From Nocardioides lianchengensis (GTDB lineage Bacteria; Actinomycetota; Actinomycetes; Propionibacteriales; Nocardioidaceae): a DNA stretch of 64,000 nt. The stretch is taken from the NCBI RefSeq assembly GCF_900101465.1, contig NZ_FMZM01000002.1, forward strand, positions 372,001-436,000. The letters run 5' to 3'. The notes under the pieces were generated by a model. It made no database searches and was not told the origin of the DNA. It saw only the letters and a program-made list of their open reading frames with translations. Positions 28,386-36,190 of the stretch are shown here, piece by piece (position 1 is the first letter of the stretch; each line of letters opens with the position of its first letter). The position numbers and the translations under genes are program-made.

Positions 28386-28425
28386 GGTCGAGTAGCCCGT
28401 GAGGAACGAGCGGGCGTATCGAGAC
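28386..28425. repeat. Dispersed palindromic repeat, copy 1
   Basis: About 40 bases, GGTCGAGTAGCCCGT at the left and GAGCGGGCGTATCGAGACC at the right, with arms GGTCGA/TCGAGACC and GCCCG/CGGGC. It lies between the M13 stop and the ComB-like start. Copies 2 and 3 are at 50851-50892 and 60002-60041. Confidence 0.85.
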
Positions 28426-28440
28426 CCGGAGCGAGGGGGC

Positions 28441-29196
28441 GTGACGCGTATCGACACCACCAACCCCGCCTGGCAGCAGGCGTCGTACGACGTCCGCTTC
28501 GACTGGGGCCCGACCGGAGCGGCGGCGGTCGCGGCCGACGTGACGGTGGTGGTCGACGTGCTGTCGTTCACCACCACGCTGTCGGTCGCGGTCGAGGGCG
28601 GGATCGAGGTCTTCCCGTTCGGCTGGCGCGACGTGCGGGCGACGTCGTACGCGCTGACGCGGGACGCGGTGCTGGCCGTGGGGCGCAGTCAGGCCGGGCC
28701 GGGCGAGGTGAGCCTGTCGCCGCTGAGCGTCCGCGCCGCGAGCGGCGTCGAGCGGCTGGTGCTGCCCAGCCCGAACGGGTCGAGCATCTCCTTCGCCCTC
28801 GCCACGGCCGGCGGAGAGGTGCTCGGCGGCTGCCTGCGCAACGCGACGGCCGTGGGCGCGGTGCTCGCGGAGCGGGTCCGGGCGGGCGCCTCGGTCGCCG
28901 TCGTGGCCGCGGGCGAGCGGTGGCCCGACGGGACGCTGCGGCCGGCGGTCGAGGACCTCTGGGGCGCGGGCGCGATCCTGGCCGCGATCGGTGCCGGGAC
29001 GCCGAGCCCGGAGGCCCGCCTCGCCGTCACGGCGTACGACGCGGTCGCAGCGTACGTGCTCGCCGCGCTGCGCGCGTGCGCCAGCGGGCGCGAGCTGGTG
29101 GCGGCCGGTCACCCCGGCGACGTCGAGGTCGCGGGCGAGCTCGACGCGACGAACGTCGTACCGGCGCTGCGGGGCGAGTCCTTCGTGGCATCCTGA
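28441..29196 (+). CDS. 2-phosphosulfolactate phosphatase-like (ComB family)
   Basis: A 251-residue ComB-fold protein. Known family members remove phosphate from 2-phosphosulfolactate. Motifs: VVVDVLSFTTTLSVA, LPSPNGSSISFALA, GCLRNATAVG and ERWPDGTLRPAVEDLWGAGAI, in the family order and spacing. The GTG at 28441 is preferred because a GTG 42 bases upstream would make residues 1-14 a translation of the palindromic repeat (copy 1). No other coenzyme M or sulfonate gene is close by, so its substrate here is uncertain. A small membrane protein follows after 4 bases. Confidence 0.88.
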   Translation: MTRIDTTNPAWQQASYDVRFDWGPTGAAAVAADVTVVVDVLSFTTTLSVAVEGGIEVFPFGWRDVRATSYALTRDAVLAVGRSQAGPGEVSLSPLSVRAASGVERLVLPSPNGSSISFALATAGGEVLGGCLRNATAVGAVLAERVRAGASVAVVAAGERWPDGTLRPAVEDLWGAGAILAAIGAGTPSPEARLAVTAYDAVAAYVLAALRACASGRELVAAGHPGDVEVAGELDATNVVPALRGESFVAS

Positions 29197-29200
29197 CCCG

Positions 29201-29599
29201 ATGCCCGTCCTCCGCGTCATCGCCGCCGCCGTCCTGCGCGCGGCCCTCCTCGTCGCGGTGTACGCCGTGTTCCTGCTCGTGCTGGACCGCACCGACGGCG
29301 GGGACGCGCTCGGGGCGGGACTGCTCTACTTCGTGCTGGTGATGGCCATCGGCTTCGCCTGGGCCGTCTGGGACGGCTCGCGGCGTCCCTACCCGGCCGC
29401 CGCCGCGGTGTGGGTGCTGGCCGGGATCGGGACCACGGTCGGCATCGCGCTCACCGCGGTCCTGCTGGAGCCCGACGCCTCCGGCTCGTTCGGCGAGGAG
29501 CTGGGTGACGGATTCGTGTTCCTGACCCTGCTGGTCGTGCTCCCGGCGCTGGCCGGCGCCGCGCTCGGCGCCCTGATCCGCCGGTCCCGCACCGCCTGA
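29201..29599 (+). CDS. Small four-helix membrane protein
   Basis: A 132-residue hydrophobic protein with about four membrane segments (VIAAAVLRAALLVAVYAVFLLVL, GLLYFVLVMAIGFAWAVWDG, AAAVWVLAGIGTTVGIALTAVLL, GFVFLTLLVVLPALAGAALGALI). No conserved motif is known to me. The start ATG 29201 is four bases after the ComB-like stop, so the two are probably co-transcribed. It converges with the truncated haemoglobin, whose stop abuts it directly. Confidence 0.75.
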   Translation: MPVLRVIAAAVLRAALLVAVYAVFLLVLDRTDGGDALGAGLLYFVLVMAIGFAWAVWDGSRRPYPAAAAVWVLAGIGTTVGIALTAVLLEPDASGSFGEELGDGFVFLTLLVVLPALAGAALGALIRRSRTA

Positions 29600-30076
29600 T
29601 CACCCCCGCCAGGGCGGGGCCACTCCCCAGCCCCAGCGGGGGACCGGCGCGTCCTCGACGGGCGTCGCCCCCGGCTGGGAGTTCTGCTGGGCCAGGCGGG
29701 TGCCCCACTCGACGTACCCGACGATCGCGGCGCGGAACTCGGGGTCGTCCGGCAGCCCTGCGTCGTCGGCGGCCAGGCTCATGGTGGCGGCGAACCGGTG
29801 CCGCTGCTCGGGCGTGATGGCCAGCCCGCGGTGGTGGTCGAACATCGCCGGGTAGCCCCCGAGGTCGTCGGTGTACGACGTCGCGCCGCCGAGCACCTCG
29901 CACCACCAGGCCGCGACGTGGGCCCGGTGCCGCTCGTCGACCCCGCTCGGGAAGAACCCGGCCAGCAGCGCATCGCCCTCGACCCGGTCGTAGAAGGCGT
30001 CGATCAGCGCGCGTACGGCGGCGTCGCCGCCCGCCCACGCGTGGAGGGTCGGGAGACCCGGCTCGTCGACGCCCAT
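29600..30076 (-). CDS. Truncated haemoglobin
   Basis: A 158-residue globin with the 2-over-2 helical pattern of bacterial truncated haemoglobins. Visible are FYDRVEGDALLAGFFPS, a helix with HRAHVAAWWCEVLGG, the Gly-Gly-Y segment DLGGYPAMFDHHRGLAITPEQRHRFAATM that holds the proximal His, and a C-terminal YVEWGTRLAQQNSQP. Such proteins bind O2 or NO and often protect against nitrosative stress; GlbO of mycobacteria is the best-known relative. It is divergent from a conserved hypothetical gene, and a DUF2470 gene (haem or flavin-related family) lies close by. Confidence 0.88.
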   Translation of the reverse strand: MGVDEPGLPTLHAWAGGDAAVRALIDAFYDRVEGDALLAGFFPSGVDERHRAHVAAWWCEVLGGATSYTDDLGGYPAMFDHHRGLAITPEQRHRFAATMSLAADDAGLPDDPEFRAAIVGYVEWGTRLAQQNSQPGATPVEDAPVPRWGWGVAPPWRG

Positions 30077-30123
30077 GTCTGCACTCCTTGGTTCCGTCGC
30101 TGCAAAGGTGTAAGCATGTAATC

Positions 30124-30657
30124 ATGATTCAGGATGAGACGCGAGAGCGGATCCGCGGCTGGTTCGCCGGTCGACTGCCGGAGGCCTGGTCGGCGGCGCC
30201 GGCCGAGGTGACCGTGGACCGCGAGGAGGTGACGGTGCTGCTCACCGTCCCCGACGTGACGACCGCCGAGGGCGCCTCCGCGGTCGAGGTCGCCGAGACC
30301 CGGGCCGGCCGGGCGAAGGCGTTCCGCGAGGAGACCCGCGAGACCCGGATGGCCATCGCCCGCGAGGCCGAGCACCGCTACGGGCGCAAGGTCTCGTGGG
30401 GCGTGCGCCTCGGGGAGGGCGACGACGCCCACGGCGAGCTGTGGACCCACGTGTCGACGCCGGTGATGACCCGGCTGCGCCAGCCGCAGCGCCTGGTCCT
30501 CGACACTCTCGTCGACGCGGGCGTGGCCCGCTCCCGGGCGGACGCGCTGGCCTGGTGCGTCCGCTTGGTCGGCCAGCACGAGGGTGACTGGCTCGCCGAG
30601 CTGCGCGACGCCACCGGCCGGGTCGCCGACGTACGGGCGAAGGGCCCGGCCGCCTAG
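30124..30657 (+). CDS. Conserved actinobacterial hypothetical protein
   Basis: A 177-residue soluble protein. Notable segments are ETRETRMAIAREAEHRYGRKVSWGVR, VMTRLRQPQRLVLDTLVDAGVARSRADALAWCVRLV and a final Arg/Lys-rich helix. The middle part looks like a ribbon or helix module with many basic residues that could bind nucleic acid, but I know no function. ATG 30124 was chosen because the longer frame runs into the globin's leader. It is followed by the DUF2470 gene after 9 bases. Confidence 0.75.
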   Translation: MIQDETRERIRGWFAGRLPEAWSAAPAEVTVDREEVTVLLTVPDVTTAEGASAVEVAETRAGRAKAFREETRETRMAIAREAEHRYGRKVSWGVRLGEGDDAHGELWTHVSTPVMTRLRQPQRLVLDTLVDAGVARSRADALAWCVRLVGQHEGDWLAELRDATGRVADVRAKGPAA

Positions 30658-30666
30658 GCTGCCGCC

Positions 30667-30963
30667 GTGACCTTCCCCGAGTCCGTCGTGACCGCGGTCC
30701 TCGCGCACATGAACGACGACCACAACGACGACAGCCTGCTGATCGTCCGCGCCTTCGCGCGGCCGGACGCGACCGCGGCGGCCATGACCGGCCTCGACGG
30801 GGAGGCCGGTGTGTTCGCCGCGACCACGCCCGACGGCAACGCGGAGGTCCGGGTGGCCTGGCCGGCCGGGACGATCAGCGAGCGGGCCGAGATCCGCCGC
30901 GAGGTCGTGGCGCTGTACGACGCCGCCTGCGCGCGACTGGGCGTCGCGCCGCGGCCGCACTGA
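30667..30963 (+). CDS. DUF2470 domain protein
   Basis: A 98-residue protein consisting of a single DUF2470 unit: VVTAVLAHMNDDHNDDSLLIVRAFARP is the family hallmark, with the HMNDDH core. Such domains occur alone or attached to split-barrel flavin or haem-utilisation proteins of the HugZ type. GTG start. It is nine bases after the preceding hypothetical gene and near the truncated haemoglobin, so a haem-linked role is possible. Confidence 0.88.
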   Translation: MTFPESVVTAVLAHMNDDHNDDSLLIVRAFARPDATAAAMTGLDGEAGVFAATTPDGNAEVRVAWPAGTISERAEIRREVVALYDAACARLGVAPRPH

Positions 30964-30969
30964 CCGCCC

Positions 30970-31569
30970 TCACGGCACCAGCAGGAAGAACCCCTGGTCC
31001 GCCCAGGTGATCTCGCCGGTGGGCACGCTCCGGAAGAACGTGAGGACCCGGAGATCGGTCTCGTTCGGGCACCCGCCGGGGTTCGACTGGACCTCGGCGT
31101 AGGCCTGGGCGTTGGTGCCCGTGGCGTCGGTGGAGAAGTCCAGGGTGATGACGGCGCTCGCCTGCTGCGCGTCGATCCCGGGCAGGGACAGGCAGCGCAC
31201 CCCCGGGGCCGGGCTGGTCGCGGTGATGCCCCCCGACTGGCGGGTGACGAGGGTCCCCTGGACGTGGGCGTAGGCCCGGACCAGCCCGTCGGCGCCGGGT
31301 GCGCCGGGTGCTCCGGGTGCTCCGGGTGCTCCGGGTGCTCCACGTGCGCCGGCCGGACCCGCGCGGCCGCGCAGGGAGGTGGCCGTCCCGGGCGCGAGGT
31401 CCTGGACCTTCAGCGTTCGGTCCTTGACGTCCTTGGTGGTGACCGTGCCGTCCTTGATCTGCTTGCCGGTGATCATCGTCCCGGCGACGGCACCTCCGGA
31501 GGCGGCGACGAAGAGGGCGCCGGCGATGAGGAGCACGGCCGGGGTGGAGCGGGGCAGGGGAAGGCGCAT
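30970..31569 (-). CDS. Exported protein with short collagen-like segment
   Basis: A 199-residue secreted protein. Signal peptide at residues 1-30 (PAVLLIAGALFVAASGGAVAG), then a KQIKDGTVTTKDVKDRTLKVQDL segment common in actinobacterial exported proteins, then a collagen-like Gly-X-Y run (GRAGPAGARGAPGAPGAPGAPGAPGAD written here as GAP repeats) around residues 69-92. The C-terminal 100 residues are a beta-rich domain ending in WADQGFFLLVP. ATG 31569 is chosen; a longer frame adds 12 residues. The gene is preceded by the palindromic motif at 31604-31621 that is also found before the giant surface protein. Confidence 0.8.
   Translation of the reverse strand: MRLPLPRSTPAVLLIAGALFVAASGGAVAGTMITGKQIKDGTVTTKDVKDRTLKVQDLAPGTATSLRGRAGPAGARGAPGAPGAPGAPGAPGADGLVRAYAHVQGTLVTRQSGGITATSPAPGVRCLSLPGIDAQQASAVITLDFSTDATGTNAQAYAEVQSNPGGCPNETDLRVLTFFRSVPTGEITWADQGFFLLVP
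31297..31350 (-). repeat. Tandem 9-bp repeat coding for Gly-Ala-Pro
   Basis: Six consecutive 9-base units, four of them identical (GGGTGCTCC) and two variants at the ends. On the gene strand they encode Gly-Ala-Pro triplets of the collagen-like segment. Identical units in a row favour slippage, so the length may vary between strains. Confidence 0.85.
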
Positions 31570-31603
31570 GCCCGACGGTAGGTCGGACCCTCCGGGCGCG
31601 GGC

Positions 31604-31621
31604 ATGGCCCAGACGGGTCAT
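31604..31621. promoter_or_regulatory. Second copy of ATGRCCC-N4-GGGYCAT motif
   Basis: ATGGCCCAGACGGGTCAT, 17 of 18 bases identical with 5420-5437. It lies 35 bases upstream of the collagen-like gene start and overlaps the stop codon of the small gene at 31618. Confidence 0.4.
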
Positions 31622-31788
31622 GGACTCCGGTGCTGGCCGGTGCTGGGCCCGGTGCTGGGCCCGTTGCTGAGCCCGGTGTCCACGTCGGCGTCGACCGGGG
31701 CCATCGGACCCGCGGCGAGGACCAGGTAGACCGAGAGCGCGAGCAGGCCCGGCAGGGTCGCGATGATCCGGCGGACGGGGTGGGCCAT
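31618..31788 (-). CDS. 56-residue single-pass membrane peptide
   Basis: ATG at 31788 opens 56 codons: a short basic N-terminus (MAHPVRRI), one hydrophobic segment (IATLPGLLALSVYLVLAAG) and a Ser/Thr/Gly/Pro tail with the repeat GPST. It has no recognisable family. A good open frame with the right base bias and one membrane helix supports it as a real small gene, perhaps in one unit with the collagen-like gene 48 bases downstream. It could also be chance. Confidence 0.45.
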   Translation of the reverse strand: MAHPVRRIIATLPGLLALSVYLVLAAGPMAPVDADVDTGLSNGPSTGPSTGQHRSP

Positions 31789-31833
31789 GGGGGGGGAGTA
31801 CCCGGAACCCGCCCGCCCGAAGCGGGACCGGTC

Positions 31834-32094
31834 TCAGGCCGGGCTGGTCGCCGGCTCGTCGTGGTGCGCCAGGTCCCAGCGCCGGCTCAGCGGACCCAGG
31901 ACCGCGACCTCGAGGACGACCGTCACCCCCAGGGCGGCGCCGGCGGCGAGCAGGACGTCGCCCAGGTCGGACCCGCTGTCGGCGACCGCGAAGAGCAGGA
32001 CCACCAGCAGCGGCAGCCAGCAGAGCAGGGCGAGTCCCCCGACCACGACGACGACGGTCTCGGTCCCTGCTGGGGAGGAACGAGTGTGGACCAT
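31834..32094 (-). CDS. Small two-TM membrane protein
   Basis: An 86-residue protein starting at ATG 32094 with two hydrophobic segments (TVVVVVGGLALLCWLPLLVVLLFAV and LLAAGAALGVTVVLEVAVLG) and a charged tail (RRWDLAHHDEP). No family recognised. It is divergent from RecQ with 51 bases between the two starts. Confidence 0.6.
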   Translation of the reverse strand: MVHTRSSPAGTETVVVVVGGLALLCWLPLLVVLLFAVADSGSDLGDVLLAAGAALGVTVVLEVAVLGPLSRRWDLAHHDEPATSPA

Positions 32095-32145
32095 CCCGGC
32101 CCCCGCCGCGCACGGAATGTCGGGACGCGCTGGTAGACAGGCCGC

Positions 32146-34236
32146 ATGACCACTCCGACCACCGCGACCGACGTCCGCGCCCAGGCCGAGGCGCACCTGC
32201 GCGCCCTGGTGGGACGCGACGACGTCACCCTGCGCGAGGACCAGTGGTCGGCCATCGAGGCGCTGGCCGTGCACCGCCGCCGGTCGCTGGTCGTCCAGCG
32301 GACCGGCTGGGGCAAGTCCGCGGTCTACTTCGTGGCCACCCTGCTGCTGCGCGCGGGCGGGGCGGGGCCGACGGTCATCGTCTCGCCGCTGCTCGCCCTG
32401 ATGCGCAACCAGATCCAGGCCGCGGAGCGGGCCGGCATCCGGGCGGTGACGATCAACTCGACCAACATCGAGGACTGGCAGCCGATCCACGACGCGATCA
32501 ACGCCGGCGAGGTCGACGTCCTGCTGGTCAGTCCCGAGCGGCTCAACAACCCGGGCTTCCGCGACGAGGTGCTGCCGAAGCTGGCGGCCACCTGCGGGCT
32601 GCTGGTGGTCGACGAGGCCCACTGCATCTCCGACTGGGGCCACGACTTCCGCCCCGACTATCGGCGCATCCGCACCCTGCTCGGGGACCTGCCGACCGGC
32701 ATCCCGGTGCTGGCGACGACCGCGACGGCCAACTCGCGGGTCACCCAGGACGTCGCCGAGCAGCTCGGCGCCGACGTCCTGGTGCTGCGCGGCTCGCTGG
32801 ACCGGGAGTCGCTGCGGCTGGGCGTCGTACGACTCAAGACGGCGCAGCAGCGGCTGGCCTGGCTGGCCGACCACCTGGCCGAGCAGCCCGGCTCCGGCAT
32901 CGTCTACTGCCTGACGGTCGCGGCCACGCAGGAGATCGCCGACTACCTCCGCTCGCGCGGTCACGACGTCGCGGCCTACTCCGGGCAGACCGAGCAGACC
33001 GAGCGGCTCGCCCTCGAGGCCGACCTGGCGGCCGGCCGGGTGAAGGCGCTGATCGCGACCTCCGCCCTCGGGATGGGCTTCGACGCGACCCTCGGCTTCG
33101 TGGTCAACATGGGGGCGCCGCAGTCGCCGGTCGCCTACTACCAGCAGGTCGGCCGGGCTGGCCGCGGCACCGACGAGGCCGTCGTCGTGCTGCTGCCGGC
33201 GCTCGAGGACCGCGACATCTGGGCCTACTTCGCCTCGCTGGCCTTCCCGCGCGAGGAGCTGGTCCGCCAGACCCTCGAGGTGCTGGCCGGCGAGGGCCGC
33301 CCGCTCAGCACGGCGGCCATCGAGGCCCACGTCGACCTCAGCCGCAACCGCCTCGAGACGATGCTGAAGGTGCTCGACGTCGACGGCGCCGTCCGCCGCG
33401 TCCGCGGCGGCTGGGAGTCGACCGGGCAGCCGTGGTCCTACGACGCCGAGCGCTACCAGCGGGTGACCGAGGCCCGCGAGCGCGAGCAGCGGGCCATGCT
33501 CGACTACCTCGACACCGACGTGTGCCGGATGCGCTACCTGCGCGACCAGCTCGACGACCCCGACGCCACCGACTGCGGGCGCTGCGACAACTGCGGCGGC
33601 CTGCAGCTCTCGACCGAGGTGTCGGCCGCGGCGGTCGAGGAGGCCGACGCCCGGCTGTCCCGCCCCGGCGTCCCGCTCGAGCCCCGCAAGATGTGGCCGA
33701 CCGCGCTGGCCAGCCTCGGCATCGACTGGAAGGGGCGGATCAGCGAAGCCGCGAGCGAGGGCCGGGTCGTCGCCCGGCTCACCGACCTCGGCTACGGCCA
33801 GGCGCTGCGCGAGCTGTTCCGGCCGGAGACCCCCGACGGGCCGGTCCCCGTCCCGCTCGTGCAGGCGGTCGTCGCGGTCCTCGGCGACTGGCGGCCCGCG
33901 GTCGACGCCGTCGTCCACGTCGAGTCCGCGACCCGGCCCACGCTGGTGGCCGACCTGGCGGCCGGACTCTCCCGCTACCTCAAGGTTCCGCTCGCCGGCA
34001 CCTTCGCGATCGTCGACCCCGACCTCGCACCCGGCCAGGGCCAGGCCAACTCCGCCCAGCGGGTGGCCGCGGTCGGGCGGCGCTACGACCTCCACGCCGA
34101 CCTGCCCCCGGACGCCCGGGTGCTGCTGGTCGACGACCTGGTCGGCACCGGCTGGACCCTCACCGTCGCCACCCGGGCGCTCCGGCGGGCCGGCGCGGCC
34201 GAGGTGCTGCCGCTGGCCCTGGCCAGCCAGAGCTGA
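32146..34236 (+). CDS. recQ: RecQ-family DNA helicase fused to a phosphoribosyltransferase domain
   Basis: A 696-residue protein. Residues 30-400 are an SF2 helicase: motif I variant RTGWGKSAVYF, motif II VDEAHCISDWGHDF (the RecQ DEAH plus aromatic loop), motif III TTATAN, motif VI YYQQVGRAGRGTDEAVV. A four-Cys zinc segment follows (CRMRYLRDQLDDPDATDCGRCDNCGG in pieces). The last ~170 residues lack the usual HRDC and instead end in VLLVDDLVGTGWTL (around residue 659), the PRPP-binding loop of type I phosphoribosyltransferases, as in ComF. So helicase and PRTase-like domains are joined. Similar fusions are known in actinobacteria; their role is unclear. Confidence 0.9.
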   Translation: MTTPTTATDVRAQAEAHLRALVGRDDVTLREDQWSAIEALAVHRRRSLVVQRTGWGKSAVYFVATLLLRAGGAGPTVIVSPLLALMRNQIQAAERAGIRAVTINSTNIEDWQPIHDAINAGEVDVLLVSPERLNNPGFRDEVLPKLAATCGLLVVDEAHCISDWGHDFRPDYRRIRTLLGDLPTGIPVLATTATANSRVTQDVAEQLGADVLVLRGSLDRESLRLGVVRLKTAQQRLAWLADHLAEQPGSGIVYCLTVAATQEIADYLRSRGHDVAAYSGQTEQTERLALEADLAAGRVKALIATSALGMGFDATLGFVVNMGAPQSPVAYYQQVGRAGRGTDEAVVVLLPALEDRDIWAYFASLAFPREELVRQTLEVLAGEGRPLSTAAIEAHVDLSRNRLETMLKVLDVDGAVRRVRGGWESTGQPWSYDAERYQRVTEAREREQRAMLDYLDTDVCRMRYLRDQLDDPDATDCGRCDNCGGLQLSTEVSAAAVEEADARLSRPGVPLEPRKMWPTALASLGIDWKGRISEAASEGRVVARLTDLGYGQALRELFRPETPDGPVPVPLVQAVVAVLGDWRPAVDAVVHVESATRPTLVADLAAGLSRYLKVPLAGTFAIVDPDLAPGQGQANSAQRVAAVGRRYDLHADLPPDARVLLVDDLVGTGWTLTVATRALRRAGAAEVLPLALASQS

Positions 34237-34303
34237 TCCGGACCTCCGAGCCGATTCCCCGGGAGTCCATCCGAGAGGGGGCGGTACCCCCTAGGGTTTC
34301 GCC

Positions 34304-35290
34304 GTGATCGAGACCCTGCCGCTGCGCCCGTCCCTCGACCGAGACCGTCCGGTGGTGGCCCTCGGCGTGGCCCTCCTCGCGACCGCGGTCGTGCTGTCGG
34401 CGTTCTACTCGCGTGAGAGCGGCGATCTCGACCTGTCCAACTTCGCGGTGGGCCTGCTGGCCACGGGCGGGCTGCTCCTGTTCGCCGTGGGGACCTACCT
34501 CCGGCTCCAGCAGGGGGACCGGTCGAGCGACCTGGTCGCCTGGCCGGGCGCGTTCGGCAGCGTCGGCGTCGGCCTGATGGTGGCGGTGGCGATGGACACC
34601 CACGACGCGACGCCGTACGTCGCGGGTCTGCTGGTCGTCCTGCTCTCCGCCGCCGGACTGGCCCTGACCCGCCGCGGGCCGTTCGTCGTCACGGGGGTGC
34701 TCGGCCTGCTGGTCGCCTACCTGCAGGGCATCGACGACGCCGTCGGCACCGGGGACGGCGAGGGAGTCCCGGGGGTGCAGATCGCCCTGGCCCTGGCCCT
34801 GTTCGCGCTGCTGGTCACCGCTGCGGGGTGGCGGCTGCCGGCGAGCCGGGTGCTGAGCGGTGCCGTGGCCGGTGGGGTCACCGTCGTCGGGTTCGCCGTG
34901 CTGACCGGGGTGCTGTCGTTCGAGCACAGCCTCTCGGTCGCCTTCTCGGGGATGAGCTCGGAGGACGGGGTCATCTACGGGTCCTCGTTCGACGGGCCGG
35001 TGGCCGACTCCGAGAGCTACACCGCCGACGCCTGGACGATCCTGCTGCTCGCCCTGGCCCTGGTGCTCGGCTGGTGCCTGTGCGCCGCGGTGACCGGTCA
35101 CGTCGCCTACCGGCTGCTGGTGGTCGCCATGACGGTCACGATCATCCCGCTGGCCATGCAGCTGCTCACGGTCACGCACCCCTCCTGGTGGGGCTTGGCG
35201 CTGGGCGTCGCGGGCGGGGGCGTGCTCGTCCTCGCCGGGCTCCGAGCCCTGCGCCCGGCTCCCCGGCCCGAGCCGGGGCCCAAGCCCTAG
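34304..35290 (+). CDS. Multi-spanning membrane protein of unknown function
   Basis: A 328-residue protein with about nine membrane segments: VVALGVALLATAVVLSAFY at the start, through paired helices in the middle, to LGVAGGGVLVLAGLRAL at the end, with a cytoplasmic Pro-rich tail (RPAPRPEPGPKP). A loop around residues 205-240 (SFEHSLSVAFSGMSSEDGVIYGSSF) is the longest hydrophilic part. No transporter motif is visible. GTG start at 34304. The LLM gene follows after 9 bases. Confidence 0.7.
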   Translation: MIETLPLRPSLDRDRPVVALGVALLATAVVLSAFYSRESGDLDLSNFAVGLLATGGLLLFAVGTYLRLQQGDRSSDLVAWPGAFGSVGVGLMVAVAMDTHDATPYVAGLLVVLLSAAGLALTRRGPFVVTGVLGLLVAYLQGIDDAVGTGDGEGVPGVQIALALALFALLVTAAGWRLPASRVLSGAVAGGVTVVGFAVLTGVLSFEHSLSVAFSGMSSEDGVIYGSSFDGPVADSESYTADAWTILLLALALVLGWCLCAAVTGHVAYRLLVVAMTVTIIPLAMQLLTVTHPSWWGLALGVAGGGVLVLAGLRALRPAPRPEPGPKP

Positions 35291-35299
35291 GCTCGACCC

Positions 35300-36190
35300 A
35301 TGCGCGTCGGACTCACCCTGCTCACCGACCAGCCCTGGGCCGAGGCGGCGCCGCGGTGGCGGGCCACCGAGGAGCTGGGCTTCGACCACGCCTGGACCTA
35401 CGACCACCTGACCTGGGGCGGGCTGCCGGACTCGCCGTGGGCAGGGGCGACGCCGACCCTGGCGGCCGCGGCGGCGATCACCGAGCGGATCCCCCTCGGC
35501 ACCCTGGTCTCGGCGCCCAACTTCCGGCACCCCTACCTGCTCTTCCGCGACGCCCAGGCGCTCGAGGACGTCTCGGGCGGCCGGTTCCTGCTCGGCCTCG
35601 GCACCGGCGGCGACCTCGACGCGCAGGTCCTCGGGGGTGCCGACCTGTCGGTGCGCGAGCGGGTCGATCGGTTCCAGGAGTTCGTCGGCGTCCTCGAGCA
35701 GCTGCGCGACGGCGACCACGTCACCACCGAGGGCCGCTGGTTCTCCACCGCCGACGCGCGCACGCGACCGGGGCTGCCGCGGACGCCGTACCTCCTGGCG
35801 GCCAACGGGCCGCGCTCGCTGCGGTTCGCCGCCGCCCACGGCAGCGGCTGGATCACGACCGGTCCCTACGCCGCCGACTCCGTCGACAGCTGGTACGCCG
35901 GCCTCGCCGAGTCGGTGCACCGCTTCGACGACGCGCTCGCCGAGGTCGGCCGCGACCCCGGCACCGTGCCGCGCTACGTCCTGCCCGACGCGACCCCGCA
36001 CCTCACCGGCACGGGCCGGTTCGCGCTGTCCAGCGTGGCCTTCTTCGAGGAGGTCGCCGGTCGGGTCGCCGAGCTCGGCTTCACCGACCTGGTCACCCAC
36101 TGGCCGCGCCGGGAGACGGCGTACGTCGGCGACGAGGCCGTCCTGGAGGCCGTCGCCGCCGACGTGCTGCCGGGCCTGCAGGCGGGCTAG
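35300..36190 (+). CDS. LLM-class flavin-dependent oxidoreductase
   Basis: A 296-residue TIM-barrel enzyme of the luciferase-like family. Motifs: FDHAWTYDHLTWGGLPDSPWAGATPTLAA at the N-terminus, LGTLVSAPNFRHPYLLFRDAQALEDVSGGRFLLGLGTGGDL (the F420/FMN-binding signature) and WITTGPYAADSVDSWY. Actinobacterial members often use coenzyme F420. Substrate unknown. It ends at 36190, sharing the bases CTAG with the stop of the convergent acyltransferase gene. Confidence 0.9.
   Translation: MRVGLTLLTDQPWAEAAPRWRATEELGFDHAWTYDHLTWGGLPDSPWAGATPTLAAAAAITERIPLGTLVSAPNFRHPYLLFRDAQALEDVSGGRFLLGLGTGGDLDAQVLGGADLSVRERVDRFQEFVGVLEQLRDGDHVTTEGRWFSTADARTRPGLPRTPYLLAANGPRSLRFAAAHGSGWITTGPYAADSVDSWYAGLAESVHRFDDALAEVGRDPGTVPRYVLPDATPHLTGTGRFALSSVAFFEEVAGRVAELGFTDLVTHWPRRETAYVGDEAVLEAVAADVLPGLQAG

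Noticed and set aside
28399..28440. Fourteen-residue N-terminal extension of the ComB-like protein
   Set aside because: These codons are the translation of palindromic repeat copy 1 and do not resemble any ComB N-terminus; GTG 28441 is a better start.
31297..31350. Tandem repeats that might be a CRISPR array
   Set aside because: Units are 9 bases with no spacers and code for the collagen-like Gly-Ala-Pro segment.
32095..32145. LexA/SOS box before recQ
   Set aside because: No sequence close to the actinobacterial TCGAAC-N4-GTTCGA consensus was seen there or before the SNF2 gene.
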